Part shown: positions 48,748 through 60,225 of the stretch, one piece after another | Layout: each line of letters starts with the position of its first letter | Position numbering within the stretch: the stretch's first letter is position 1 | Assembly: GCA_013399695.1 (NCBI GenBank) | Contig: VXAU01000929.1 | Coordinates: 1,034,122-1,098,121 of the forward strand | Source of the DNA: Formicarius rufipectus | Lineage: Eukaryota; Chordata; Aves; Passeriformes; Formicariidae | Reading direction: 5' to 3' | Length of the DNA stretch: 64,000 bases | Program-made: the position numbers and the translations under genes | The notes under the pieces: model-generated | Database searches by the model: none | What the model saw: the letters and a program-made list of their open reading frames with translations, nothing else | What the model was told of the DNA's origin: nothing

Positions 48748-51598
48748 GAGCCTCATCTGCCTGACTTTGCAATGCAGGTATTTTTGGGGCTGTGTGTTAC
48801 CTCCAGCGCTCTGTCGGCAGGGATGGGAGATGAAAGGCAGAGAAATGCTCACACCCTCCTAGCATTAGGCTGACATTTTGCATTCTCTGTTTAGCACTGC
48901 AGTTCAAAACACACAGATAAAATCTGTGTGGGTGTAGAGGGGGGACCAGTCAGGGAGCACTGACCTCCCTGACCACTCACCCTGGCCCGACTTGTGCCAG
49001 TCCTACCCTCAGTTGGTGAGGTGGTTGTAACATCAGTGCCACCTGCCCACAGGGGCAGCACAATTTAGTTTCTTGGGGAATCTTCCCTGGAATTTCTATA
49101 ATGTTTTTTTTATCACCCCAGTTAATCTGAGCAAGATATTGTGGAACAGAGACATGTTCTGTGTCTTACCTGAGACTCTCATTCATGGCTTTGATTTGAC
49201 CCATAAACTTTCAAGCAGCATAGAGTCAGATCCTCCACTAACTTAATACTTGCTTAATGAGCCTGACAAAAAGTCATGAAAGTTTTCCAACTAGGGCAAG
49301 TCTGAACTTAATCATATGTGTGTCATCCATCTCAATGCTTTTAACATTTTAACATAGGCAAATTTACAAATTTGCAAAGAGCAGACAGCTCCTTTTTGCA
49401 CAGTTACAGAAGGCTTTTCAAAGAGCTGGTTGGGTAAACCATTTGTTTACCAGCAACCGAAGGGTCCTCAAATTCCTTCGTGGTGTTGTTTGGTTTCCTC
49501 TAGGTTTTTTTTGTGGTCAGAGAGACTGAAGAGTTTCCCACTAGAGCAGAGAATTGCAGCTTGGGTCATTAATGTCCCTCCTTGCAGTGCCTTGTGAGGC
49601 ACCTCCTGGACAAACCTCACCTCCTGAATGAGACCCCATGGGGTTCCTCGCTGAGTCATGGGACAGAGCAGGCTGACCTCGACTTCTGGAGTAAAACTTT
49701 GTCCAAACAAATCTGGATATGTTAAAAATGCCTTTGCTCTAGAAATGTTTTGCCCAGGAGAGAAATTTTGTAGTGTTTTTCCTTATATTTTCCTGGGAAT
49801 GACTGGCCAGAGTGCTGCTGAGGGCATTTCCATGGGCTCTTCGTGTGCCTTGGAAGAAGAAAATGTGCATCTTGTGCAAAGAAGAAAAAAATTATGGAGG
49901 AAAGGGGCTATAGATACTTGTTTCACTTTTTTTTGTTATTATTAGCAGAGAATTCTTTGGTCATGCAGTAGCACACACAAATTAATAAATGTACATCAGC
50001 AGTGCACATCTATGACTGTGGTGAAAGTATCTGGGAAACCTTTGGTGTGTTATGACTGTAAAATTCACTGTGTCCATCACTGGTAAAAGCCAACTACACA
50101 GAGTATTTTGGTGCTGGCTCACACTGCAGCCAACTGTAGTTGGTGTTTCTAGAAAATATGTCTTTTTTTCATTGTATTTTGGTGCTGTGATAGTGAATTA
50201 GCAGGCAGACTGACCCCAGCACTGACTGCAGTAAGGGCTGTAACATCTAAACATCTGTCAGGACCTGCCAACCCTTTATGTGCTGCTCTTTCCACATCCG
50301 GGACAAACTTCAGGAGGAGGGAGGTACTGTGGTGCTGGTCATGCACTGGGAGGGGTGACACAGAGAGCCTGCGGGAACTGGGAAGAAACACAATTCTTGT
50401 CCCACTGGTTTGGTTCCCTGTGGAAAGAGCAGAACTGATATGTCCTTACAATTGGATACTCTTTGGTCCTTTTACTCTGTACCTTATCTGAAAAGCAGAT
50501 TTCCTGCTGACTGTGTGGTTATATTTGATGCCTAAATTCCTGCAAAAAAACTCTGAAAACATCATTAGTGGAGATAGACAAAGTAACCCTTCATTGGAAG
50601 CTTCCAGTATGTGCATGCTTTTGGTGTGCACCTGGAAGCTTCCAATAAAGGATTATTTTCTCTCTCTCTCTCTACCTTGGTGTTTCAAAAGTCTTTTGCA
50701 GGATTTCAGGCATCATATTGATGACAGAAGACAGCCAAACTCTGTGGAAGAGGGAAGGTGGAGAGTAAATCCATGCAAAAGCTGTTCCCTCACTGTGGTA
50801 GCACAGGCAGGGTGTAGAAGTTGCTGTTGGGACTGTCAAAGGAGGACACAGCAGGGCATGAAGGAATCAATCTGTTCCTCTTGAATGACACCAGGAGCAA
50901 AAGCTATTTCAAATTAATTTCCAGTGCAAATTAGGTGTGGATGTGCTTCAGCATCAACTTTCAACCTGTTACTTCAGGGGGCATTTCTCAAACAAATATA
51001 TTGAAGCTTTTGTTTGTCTTACTAGTTTGTGACTTACTTTCCATAGTTACTTTTTGTTTTCTGGCTTATTTTGTACCAAACAATTAAAGTAATAGAAAGG
51101 CATTTTACAGATTTATTTCAGCTCAGGGAAAACAGACCGTTCAGATCTATAAATATTTATAACAGTTTCATCAAAGACCATCTTTTTGTATTTAATTTGA
51201 AAACACCTACAAGACATGAAGAGATGTTTAGTTTTGTAAACATTACTTTTTTCTAATGAAGAGAAATTATTAAAGGAAAATATTGTCACTGTTCATGGAA
51301 TATGTGTCTGTTCCAACCCCTCCCCTGTTGGGAGCAGTAGCAGCATCCCAAGAGGCTGAGGGGCCGTGTGTGTGCAGGGAGCTCTGGGGCAGGATGCTGG
51401 GGCTGGGCTGAGAGCTGGGAGAGGCTGTGCAGGTGGAAGGGCAGGGTGTTCTGCAACCCTCATCCCCAGGGAGCAGTGGCCAGCGCCCTGGGCACCCTGC
51501 CCTGCTGGGGTCCTCACCTGGGGGCAGCTCCTGCCTCGGCTGAGCTGCTCCTGGTGTGTGCAGTCGCTCCAGAGCCCGGCTCTGCCAGAGGGGAACGG
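48748..51598. other. Non-coding stretch between inverted ERV copies
   Basis: No coding exon was recognised. It contains a 20-bp-arm hairpin at 50588-50651 and a short CT repeat near 50660-50674. Confidence 0.45.
50588..50651. other. 20-bp inverted repeat (hairpin)
   Basis: Arms 50588-50607 and 50632-50651 (CATTGGAAGCTTCCAG and its complement) match at 19 of 20 positions around a 24-nt loop, which itself carries TGTGCA/TGCAC partners. Confidence 0.85.
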
Positions 51599-52356
51599 TG
51601 TCAGGGGCTTCTGTAGATGAATTTTAGTAGAAGGGGGGGCTTCCAGAAGCTTCTCCTGTCCTGTGGAGCCAAGGACAGCCAGGGCCAGGAGGGACCTCCT
51701 GCTGGTGGACAGAGTTGAGCTGATTAAGAATCACAGTCACAGCTCTGGGATAACAGAGTTAAGAATTAGGAGTGTGGGGCAGTTGGAAATTCCAGCCATG
51801 AGAGAACAACACAGAGGGACAGAGACCAAGGTGGGAGCAGGAGGAGGAGAAGGAGGGACCCCACACTGGAGCATGTGAGGGGGGAGGACTGAAAGCTGTG
51901 CCCCCTCCCTTCTCCCTGCAGCCCATGGAGATCCACCAGGGTGCACAGACCCCCCTGCAGCCCCTGGAGGAGCAGGTGGATGCAGAAGGAGCTGTTGCCC
52001 TGTGGGAGGCCCAGGATGGAGCGAGATCCTGGAAGAGACTTGCAGCCAGGACTCCTGGAGAAGGAGACCCACCTGGAGCAGGATTTTCCCCCAGTAGAAG
52101 TGTCACCCAAGGGGTGGACTCACATTGGACAGTCTATCGAGGACTGTCCCCCGTGGGAGGGACCCCAGGGGAGCAGGGGAAGGACTCAGAGCTGTGGCCC
52201 CCCTGCAGCCCGTGGGCAGGACCGTGGGGGAGCAGGTTGTCCCCCTGCAGCCCACGGAGCCCATCGGGGGGCAGAGACCCGACTGCCCCCCATGGAGTGA
52301 CCCCCAGGACAAGAGCAATGGCAGCAACAACACCCACCTGCAAAACCCCCATTCCC
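51599..52356 (+). mobile_element. ERV/LTR-like repeat, plus copy
   Basis: It begins TGTCAGGGGCTTCTGTAG, parallel to the minus copy at 48747. It contains recurring CTGCAGCCC(A/G)TGGAG modules and the segments GGACTCACATTGGACAG and GGACTGTCCCCCGTGGGAGG, which I recall as typical of an interspersed LTR-type family in bird genomes. It ends abruptly at the single N at 52357. The GC-rich open frames across it are unsupported as genes. The family name is not assigned. Confidence 0.65.
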
Positions 52357-52357
52357 N
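52357..52357. other. Single-base N, probable assembly join
   Basis: The N interrupts the ERV-like repeat, and the sequence after it does not obviously continue the element. Confidence 0.55.
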
Positions 52358-53430
52358 CAGGCTCCTCAAAAATGCCAGACCCCTGAAAAGGTGTGAGAGC
52401 TGAGAAGGTGGTTCTGCAAAGGGAGCCTGTGGCAGCTGAGGGGCCTGCTGAGCTCTGGAGCTGCAGGTGCTGGTTCTGCTGTGGTTATAGAGCTGCTGAC
52501 CCGCAGGGGGAAGGGCAGATGTTCCTCCAGGCCGACCCTACTTCAGAGAGCCTTAATATTGCCTCATTCTTAGGCTTTACTCTTCAGTCCTTGATAATGT
52601 TGTAGGATAATATCTTATTATATCTTAGAATCTTGGACATTATCTGCTGGAAATGCTTGTGCCCTGCCCATGTTGCATTCAAGCACTGGTTGTCACTTAG
52701 TTTTGCCCAGGTTTCAGGGGGGTTCAGCCCGTGACATCCACACTGTGCTGTCCCTGCAGGCACCGCCTTCTCACGTATGACCTGTGGCTCTTTCAGGAGC
52801 TCAGAGCTGCTGCTCCCCTTCCCAAACCTGTCAGATCCATAATTTATTACTCCAGTCTCCTGCCTTACAAGCACAGATCAGTCTCAGATCACTCATTTAG
52901 AAATTTCCTCCTTCATTACTCACAGAGAATTAGTACCAGCCAAAGCATTCCATGTAAAATGCTCTTAATTTCCAGGATCCTTCTGGCTTTTGGTCATCCA
53001 TTCCAGAGACTGAGTGATTTTGGGGAGCAGAAAGTGTCCATTACTTGCACAGAGAAATATTTAAATGTGGTGTGAATCAATGTATAGAAGATAAAGGAGA
53101 TGTGGAAGACATTTCCCCCTTGTTTTTCTCTGTGATCTCAGCTCTTTCTCTTGACCGAGTTCTGAGCTCTTTTGAGAAAAAGCAGCTGTCCTGTTTTGGC
53201 TGTTCCCCAGGAGATGGAGACTGCCTGTCCCATTTATTCCTGAAAGCCAAGTGGGGAGATTCAGAGCCAGAGGGTGCTCTGGAGGAGGCAAACAAAAACC
53301 TTCCTCTGGAGTCTGAGAACAGTGTTGGAGGAAGCTGGTAAGTTAGGAGCTCTTTTTCAGATAAAGCATCCTCTGGTGTCTCTGAAACCAAGAGCACTGA
53401 GTTGGAGGAGACCAAACCACTGATGTGTTT
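52358..53430. other. Non-coding stretch, nothing recognised
   Basis: Unique-looking sequence between two repeats. No coding exon or RNA gene was seen. Confidence 0.45.
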
Positions 53431-53435
53431 AGGTC

Positions 53436-54003
53436 TGTGTCGGGTTCTGCTCAGCTCCCCACCGAACACAGCTGTGAGTCAGTCAGCCCTTCCAACCCCC
53501 TCCTCCTGACAAAGGAAAAAACTAGCACAAGAAGAAATTAGTAAAGGAATATATATATATTTCATATATATACAGCTAAATACTATGTACATATAATACA
53601 AGGATTCCAAACAATCCCAAAAAGGTAAAAGGGGAAGGGGAAAAGGACCGAAAAGGGTAAAACCAAAACAATCCCACTCAATCAAATCCAAGGAATTAAT
53701 TCAGTAGAACAATTAACAGAGTAAGATCTCACCAAACTTCCCTTAGGAGAAGTGAGTGCCTTCCCTCCTCTGCTGACACAGACAACAACTCTTAGCCAGA
53801 CCTGAGCTCAGAGAGATGAGCCAGAGCTAAACCCCGAGAGCTGCCGGCTCTGTGCTCACCCCACAAGGGAGAGAAGAGGAAAAAAACAAAGAGAAGAAAC
53901 TCCCTCATGTCTTTATACACCTGATTCCATAAGGGAATTATATGGCATACTTCCTTAGTTATGTCCCCAGTTTCTAGGGAAGGCCTGCAGACAAACTGCC
54001 ACA
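53436..54003 (-). mobile_element. Solo LTR with 5-bp target duplication
   Basis: This 568-bp element starts TGTGTCGGG and ends CTGCCACA, with identical AGGTC pentamers at 53431-53435 and 54004-54008. TG...CA ends and a 5-bp duplication fit an ERVL-class solo LTR. Minus orientation is suggested by a TATA-like GTATAAAG on that strand near 53912-53920. A short TATATA microsatellite lies at about 53549-53575. It is different in sequence from the 3553-4244 family. Confidence 0.75.
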
Positions 54004-54008
54004 AGGTC

Positions 54009-55521
54009 CTTTCTTTAGAGAGTTGAATTTGACCCTGAAAAACTAAGAAAAAGGAGAAGCATTGTGCAGGCACAGGAACAGGTTCCCAACTTGTAAAGTT
54101 GCATTAAAGATGCCAGGGATACATTTGCATGTGGCACGAGGAAAAGATGCTTTTGCAGAGTGGAAAATATATGTGAGTAGGGGAGAGCCACCCAAGATGT
54201 AGAAGAAGTAAAAAGAAAAATAAAAATGGAGCAGCTTTCCTGTGGGCTCTGTTTCAGGGGAGCTTTTCAAATGCATTAAATGAGCATCTGGCAGGGCCAG
54301 CAAAGGGATGTGCATCATTTTGCAGTGCCACAGACCAGGCCAGGCTGCCTTTTGGGGTTTCCTCTGACAGAGGCTTTTATGGTTTATCTGGTGCATAATC
54401 ACAAAGTGAGAATATTAACAAGCTGAGAAACTTCTCAATGTGCTTTTAAAATAACTTTCTCCAGATTTTAAGGAGTGGGGCCTCTGTTTGTTTTTAAATT
54501 AGCCAGTACAGCATCATGTCACACCCTTGACCAGGGCACAGGGTGCTGGAAAGCCCATTGTCATTCCTGGAGGTCGGTGGGATGGATCTCATGACTGGAG
54601 CACTTGGGTCTGCTGAAGAGCAAAGTCAGGCCCCTGATGGAGCAAAGCAAGCTGCCAGCTCTTAGAGATGGTCAGGAGGAACCCCTGGGAACCTCCTCCT
54701 TAAAGACACATATTGACATTTATGCAGAAGTTCTGTGGGGATTCGGGGAGATTCTGGAGAAAGGACTTGTGTTTTGAAGAGTTCTTGGAGATCATTGTGG
54801 AAAGTTGAATGATGGAAGAGAAGTTTGGTCTGTTAGGACAGCAAAGGAAGGCATTTGAGACAAAACCCAGACAAAATGAAACAATGCAAGAAGCATCTGT
54901 AGCTTCCTGTTTCTGGAGAGAAATGCCGTCAAATTTGGTGTAGTTTCTGAAATAGAACTAAAACGAAAAAATAACTCATTTTTAAAGCTCTGTGCAGCTG
55001 CACAACAGGCTGAAACCATCCAACATATCTACGTGGAGACTTGAGAAAAACCATACCAAGGTATTGCACACTTTGGAATCTTCAGGAAGGACAAGTTATG
55101 CACTAGGAAAATCCTACTTTTGATCAAGTGGTTATTTTAAGATGTTGGTTACCAGCTAATCTAAGTAGTCCAATAAAAAGGTGTGGTGAGAGGAAAATCA
55201 TGTTCTGTCAGCAGTTAATATGCTGGCAGTGCACCCAGTCAGTGTATTGTTCTCCTGTGCACCATCGTGACCTACCTCAGACAAAGTATCAACATTTAAG
55301 TACAGGTACACAAGGGTTTGGAAAATTAATTTCCAGTACACCAAGAAAAACATGTGATTTGGAGAGTTTCTAACTTTGTGATACTAATGAGACTTTATAC
55401 AGAGCTGCATTTGAATAAATGTAATTCTGCTGAGCTGATTTCATTTGTTTAATGAAGCGTGGAGTGTACTGGAGCATTAAATGGAAATCTCTAAGCAACA
55501 ATGCCTTTCCTGCTCTCTCAG
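54009..55521. other. End of the intron before the first TLN2 coding exon
   Basis: No exon or repeat was recognised. The end is a clear acceptor: a pyrimidine-rich run ending TGCTCTCTCAG at 55521. Confidence 0.6.
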
Positions 55522-55556
55522 GTACTCCAGTAGGAGCTCCCAAGGAAGTGGGCACC
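55522..55556 (+). other. TLN2: TLN2 5' untranslated part of first coding exon
   Basis: 35 bases between the acceptor AG (55520-55521) and the start codon. It ends GTGGGCACC, giving a good Kozak context (ACC ATGG). The acceptor means that at least one untranslated exon lies further upstream, within or beyond this window. Confidence 0.75.
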
Positions 55557-55692
55557 ATGGTGGCTCTTTCCCTGAAGATCTGTGTCCGTCAGTGCAATGT
55601 GGTGAAGACCATGCAGTTTGAACCCTCCACTGCAGTGTACGATGCCTGCAGAGTGATCCGGGAGCGGGTGCCCGAGGCTCAGACAGGGCAAG
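55557..55692 (+). CDS. TLN2: Talin-2, coding exon 1 (F0 start)
   Basis: Talin-2 is a large cytoplasmic adaptor that activates integrins and ties them to actin at focal adhesions and muscle costameres. This exon encodes residues 1-45 plus one base: MVALSLKICVRQCNVVK, then TMQFEPSTAVYDACRVIRER. It is the start of the ubiquitin-like F0 subdomain of the FERM head. ICVR and RVPEAQTGQ fit talin-2 rather than talin-1. The ATG is chosen because it matches the known N-terminus and has a strong Kozak context; an upstream in-frame ATG at 55452 lies before the acceptor. The donor is CAAG|GTGAGT (phase 1). Together with five further exons it gives about 262 in-frame residues. The gene is only partly in the window. 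Confidence 0.96.
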
Positions 55693-57470
55693 GTGAGTTC
55701 CTCTGCCTGTCCTTAACCAGCTCTTTGCCTGAGGTGCAGTTGCTCAGAGACCCACCCATGGGGTTTATTTACACCATCCTGTTCCTCTATTTATATTTCG
55801 TGTTGGAGGGTTTGTTGTGTTTTTGAGGTTTGGTTTTTTTTTTCTTTTATTATTATTTAAATCCTAAGGCTCTGGAGTGAAAGGCAGCAAGTGCAGACAG
55901 ATTTTTCAGGGACAGAAAGTAGCTGAGTTCTTTTTCTTTTTCTGTCCTGGCAAAGGTTTTCCCACAGAGGAGTTTGGGGTTTTTTTTATTTATTTTTGGA
56001 ACTTTGACTTCTTAAATAAATACCTTATTTGCCTGAGAGCTGATTTTTCCCTACTTGGAGAGCATTTTTTTGGTAAGATCATTTTAAACCCTTGTTTGTG
56101 GCAATGCTTTTTAAGAAAATCTGAGCAGACTAATTTTGTGCCTCAGCAAAGGAAGTGGCACCATGAATTACAGAGGAATAGCTGGATGTGTCCAAATTGT
56201 GCAAAGAGAAATGTTTGAAACTGGTTAATAACTAAAACATCCCCAAGCTGTGCATGCCACAGTCACCGTGCTGCTATGCCTTAATCTGGTGGAACTGTCT
56301 CTACCTATTGAGCAAATGAGATAAATACAGACTATTGCAGAAGTGATTCTGTATTGAATTTGTATCATAAACATCGTCTTCTGTATGTACAGATCACTTG
56401 ATTTTTCAGGGGAATTTTTAATTAAAGTCAGAAGGGAAAGGTTTTCTTACTCAGTTGGTTTTGGAAGGATTTGTCCTTTGCCATTATGTGTCTGTAAGTC
56501 AGTCTTTCATTAGTAAGTAGAAGGTCTCTTTTGTAATTGCACAAGTAATAAGTGATTAAGGTAAATGCTGTAAATGTAAATTGTTGCTATGCATGGCATT
56601 TAAGGATAAAATACTATGCAAAAATATTTTTACCTGAGTTTGTGACCGGAGGGTCCTAACACATGGCTGAAGGTAAATGAGGGAGGGTGAGGGGCAGAGC
56701 TGCTGGTCATTGGCTTGGAGAGGACAACTGCAAATAGAGCAGGCTCAGCTGATGAACAGGGATCTGTTTGTGATTGTGAAGTGTGATCTGTGCCAATTCT
56801 TTATGCACATGCATGGGCCTTACGTTGGCAGTCAGGATCCTTCATTGTGTGTACCTGGAGTTTAGTCTTTGCAGCCTAAGCCTGGGCTTGTTTTAATATG
56901 GCAGTGAGAGTTTTATCACTTACTTGTAATTCTGAAAGAACCACTTGACAAACCTGAAATAGATGCAAGTTTTCCCTGATTCATTTTGGTTATAATTCTA
57001 GAAGCCATGTATTTCTTTTTTAAACCTAAACCTGAATCACCTACCAAAAAGATTCCCAAGTTTATAATAAACTCATTATGTGGAGGGTTGAAAGCCAAGT
57101 GTGTTTTGAAAATAGAACTGCTACTTGAAATATCACACTATGGTTAAGGCTAAACTGCTGGTATTTTTGGGCAGTCATTTCCAAAGCAGGCCTGTGAGCC
57201 TTGTCTCAAAGTAATTACAAACATAATACACAGTAGGTGTGGTGTGTTCTTGCTCAGGGAAACTCTTGTTCAAGTCTGATACAAAGCCTGACGTGCCCCC
57301 CTGTCTGCTGCTGAACCAAATATTTTGTGAAGCACAATAAAAAAATGTCTGTCCCAGTGCATTAATAGTGGAAGGTAAGTGTAATGGAGCTGAATAGCCT
57401 TGACTAAAACCATGTTGGCTTTATTAGGTTGGATATTTTCCAATGGGTCTCTGTCTCTTCTGTTCCACAG
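55693..57470 (+). other. TLN2: TLN2 intron after coding exon 1
   Basis: It runs from GTGAGT to TTCTGTTCCACAG. No other gene or recognised repeat lies inside. Confidence 0.85.
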
Positions 57471-57568
57471 CCTCTGACTATGGATTGTTCTTGTCAGATG
57501 ACGATCCTCGAAAAGGTATATGGCTGGAGGCTGGAAGAACACTGGATTATTACATGCTGAGGAATGGG
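57471..57568 (+). CDS. TLN2: Talin-2, coding exon 2 (F0)
   Basis: 98 nt encoding residues 46-78: SDYGLFLSDDDPRKGIWLEA and then GRTLDYYMLRNG. This continues the F0 subdomain, with the talin signature GLFLSDDDP. It opens after TTCCACAG by completing the alanine codon split with exon 1. It closes at GGG|GTATGG in phase 0, just before the aspartate codon that begins the next exon. Reading through the donor gives a stop only later, so the open frame alone would overrun the exon; the exon end is set by alignment to the talin-2 protein. Confidence 0.95.
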
Positions 57569-58216
57569 GTATGGTGCAAGGCTGCTGCCTCTTTCATCAC
57601 CATGTTCTTAGAAAACTTGTTTCCTAAGTAGCAAGAAGAATGTTTAGCATTTGGAGGGGTAGGAGGGTCTTGAGTCTGTTCCTGAGCCTGGCCCAGTCCT
57701 GTTCCCTGCCGTGCTCAGGTGTCAGTGTTCTCCTGCCTCAGGTGGTGACTGGAGTTCACTCCTGGTGCTCAGGAGTGTCCTCAGACAATGATTAACAGAG
57801 AGCTGAAAAATAACCTTTCTTACAGGGTTTCTGTTGGAGGTGACCTTGTGTTGCAGAGTTGGTTTCTTGTGTGCTGAGGTCATACTTGCTCGAGTTTTGC
57901 CAGCTGGCTTGCAGCCCCAGGGCACTGCAGTCCTGGTGCAATGCTGAGCCAGGGTCTGCAGCACAAGGGCACTTGGGTCTGTCCTGCCCTCACTGGGGTT
58001 TGTCCAGCTGGGACAAGTTCTTGAAAAATTACATTGGCAGAACTAAAAGCAGTTCCTTCTCAAACTTGTTAAAAGAGTACGTTTGCCTGTGCTAGAAACA
58101 AAGGGAAAATGCAGCTTGGAGGGTGGGAAGAGAATCCTGTCTTAGGCATCTGAGGTAACAGGTTGGCTTCTGGTGGCTTCCAAAAGCATTTGGAAACAGC
58201 TGTGCTTGCTTCCTAG
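57569..58216 (+). other. TLN2: TLN2 intron after coding exon 2
   Basis: A 648-nt intron from GTATGG to GCTTCCTAG. It holds no recognised element. Confidence 0.85.
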
Positions 58217-58346
58217 GATATCTTAGAGTACAAAAAGAAACAGAGACCTCAGAAAATACGTATGTTGGATGGCTCAGTGAAAACAGTCATGGTGGATGAC
58301 TCCAAAACAGTTGGTGAATTGCTGGTTACCATTTGCAGCAGGATAG
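58217..58346 (+). CDS. TLN2: Talin-2, coding exon 3 (F0/F1)
   Basis: 130 nt encoding residues 79-121 plus one base: DILEYKKKQRPQKIRMLDGS, then VKTVMVDDSKTVGELLVTIC and SRI. It covers the end of F0 and the first strands of the F1 ubiquitin-like fold. The linker KKKQRP is conserved in talins. The acceptor is TTCCTAG|GATATC and the donor ATAG|GTAAGA, phase 1. GSVKTVMVDDSKTVGELL is the talin-2 form; talin-1 reads differently here. No stop or frameshift is present. Confidence 0.96.
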
Positions 58347-59764
58347 GTAAGATTTGGGCACCCACATGCTGAAGAATTTGGTTTTCTGCCATATTTTCAT
58401 GTTGCATGTCAGGATGTTATGTGTATGAGTGGCGAGAAATTGGCACACGTGTTATCAATTTGAATTTGTTGGAAGTTATTCTTTAGCAAACACATTTTTG
58501 AAATCTGTTGCCCAGGTTATCAAAGTCCACAGACATGCATCCTTAAACTCCAGTTTTGAGCAGTTAGGGGCACAAAGTTATCTGACAGTGCAGCTGCCAG
58601 TTTTTTATATGTTACATTTGCATCTGCTGTCCTGCTGTGTGGTAGAGAATTAGAACTGGATGTATCCTCAGTTTTCATTGGAGAAAAGGTAAATACAGCT
58701 GACCTTGAAATGGATGTAAACTTCGGGCTTTGTGTTGTTATAAGAGTATCATATAACTTGTGAACCAACACAGAGAGGCCATCCTGAGCATCTGCTCAAG
58801 AATGTGTCATATCAGCTACAGTCTGGCTCAGTATTTAGCTAAATAAAAACATCTTTGAAAACTGATTCATATTGAACTACATGTGTGTATCCAACATGGA
58901 TTAATTTAAATCTTAAACCCTGGCTTAAATCACATTTAGAATTCAAGTGGCCTTAATTTGATTTGGATTACTTGATTTGCAAAGTGGATCATCTATTTCA
59001 ATTTTGTTTGAGTGTTTCTACGTTGGATTCTAATGTGCTGTAACAGTTTGGCTCAAAACTTGTCTGACTTATTTTCATGGATGTGGTCGTGTAGGTGAGC
59101 ATTTAATCTGCTCTCTGGTGTAACAGAAGCATTCCTTACCAAACAGGAGAACAAACCAAGCAGAACAAAGAACTGAGAGCAGCTTGGCATATGCTGAACG
59201 TTGTGAACTGATTTTTGGTTTGGCTTCATGTAAAAATCACAGGCAGAGTTGAGTTTGAACAGTTTAAAAAAAATAAAATCCTTTATTTCACAGTTTCTGT
59301 TCCTCAGTTGGCCCTGCCATGTTTCCTTTGCCAGGGAGCACGGGAGCAAGTGGGATTGCTCAGCCTCAGGGAGCCACTGCAGGCACCCGGGAAGGGGCAT
59401 TTCCTATGGCATGTCTGCATTTGGGAATTTGCTGCTGGTTTAAATTCCATCATGGTATTAAACTGGCAGCTTCTCGTGGTAAAAACCCCAATAAAAAAAC
59501 CCCAATCCCTAAATACCTTCCTGAAAGTGGCAAATGCAGCATATGACAAAGGAATGATGTATTTGTAGGACAAGGTGTCTTGAATGCAGAGGTTGTAGAG
59601 TGTTCTTCTCATCCCTCATTCTCTGGTTTATCATGTTATGTGGCACCTTCACTGTCTTTGGAATTAACCGTCAGGGTGGCAATGTCTCAGAACCAGTATT
59701 TCGTCCATCCTACAATACATGACATTTTTACTGTTACAAGCATTGGATTTATTTATAATTCCAG
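58347..59764 (+). other. TLN2: TLN2 intron after coding exon 3
   Basis: It runs from GTAAGA to TTTATAATTCCAG. No recognised repeat or gene lies inside. Confidence 0.85.
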
Positions 59765-59917
59765 GAATAACAAATTATGAGGAATATTCCTTAATCCAGG
59801 AAAGCATCGAAGAGAAGAAGGAGGAGAGTACAGGAACACTAAAGAAAGACAGGACGTTGTTACGTGATGAAAGGAAAATGGAAAAACTGAAGGCAAAGCT
59901 TCACACAGATGATGATT
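59765..59917 (+). CDS. TLN2: Talin-2, coding exon 4 (F1 insert loop)
   Basis: 153 nt encoding from the split glycine 122 to the split leucine 173: ITNYEEYSLIQESIEEKKEE, STGTLKKDRTLLRDERKM and EKLKAKLHTDDD. In talins this is the F1 subdomain with its long, mobile, highly charged insert loop; in talin-1 the loop is basic, helps bind acidic membrane lipids and aids integrin activation. The acceptor is AATTCCAG and the donor GATGATT|GTGAGT. The exon begins and ends in phase 1 and its length is a multiple of three, so its omission would keep the frame. Confidence 0.96.
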
Positions 59918-60182
59918 GTGAGTGATGTATTCCAGGGTATTTCTGTGGTTAATGTCTTTCCACAGTGTAGTGCAGGAAAACTACACAGGAATGCATTTTG
60001 AATTATTCAGTGTGTCTCAGTTGATTCCTACCTGTATTTTGCATCCTTTTAAATGAGGTGCTGTCTGTGACTGCTTTTAAAATTGGGTAAAAGGGAACTT
60101 TGGCCTCTGTGAGAGTCAGTGGGTGTTTTGAAGTGGTTTTTGCTGCTTTTTTGGTAGGGATATTCTAACTGAAGTGTGAAGT

Positions 60183-60225
60183 GTCCCTTCATTAAGGGAC
60201 AATTCATCAATATTTAAATATTGAT
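60183..60225. other. Two adjacent palindromes in a TLN2 intron
   Basis: GTCCCTT/AAGGGAC arms flank a 4-nt loop (60183-60200). Five bases further on is a perfect 20-bp AT-rich palindrome (60206-60225) centred on TTTAAA. Confidence 0.85.

Noticed and set aside
51898..52386. 162-codon open frame with proline and glycine
   Set aside because: It lies inside an ERV-like repeat, crosses the N at 52357 and has no retroviral protein motif that I can see.
55452..55556. Upstream in-frame ATG extending the talin N-terminus
   Set aside because: It lies before the splice acceptor at 55521, and the extension does not resemble any talin.
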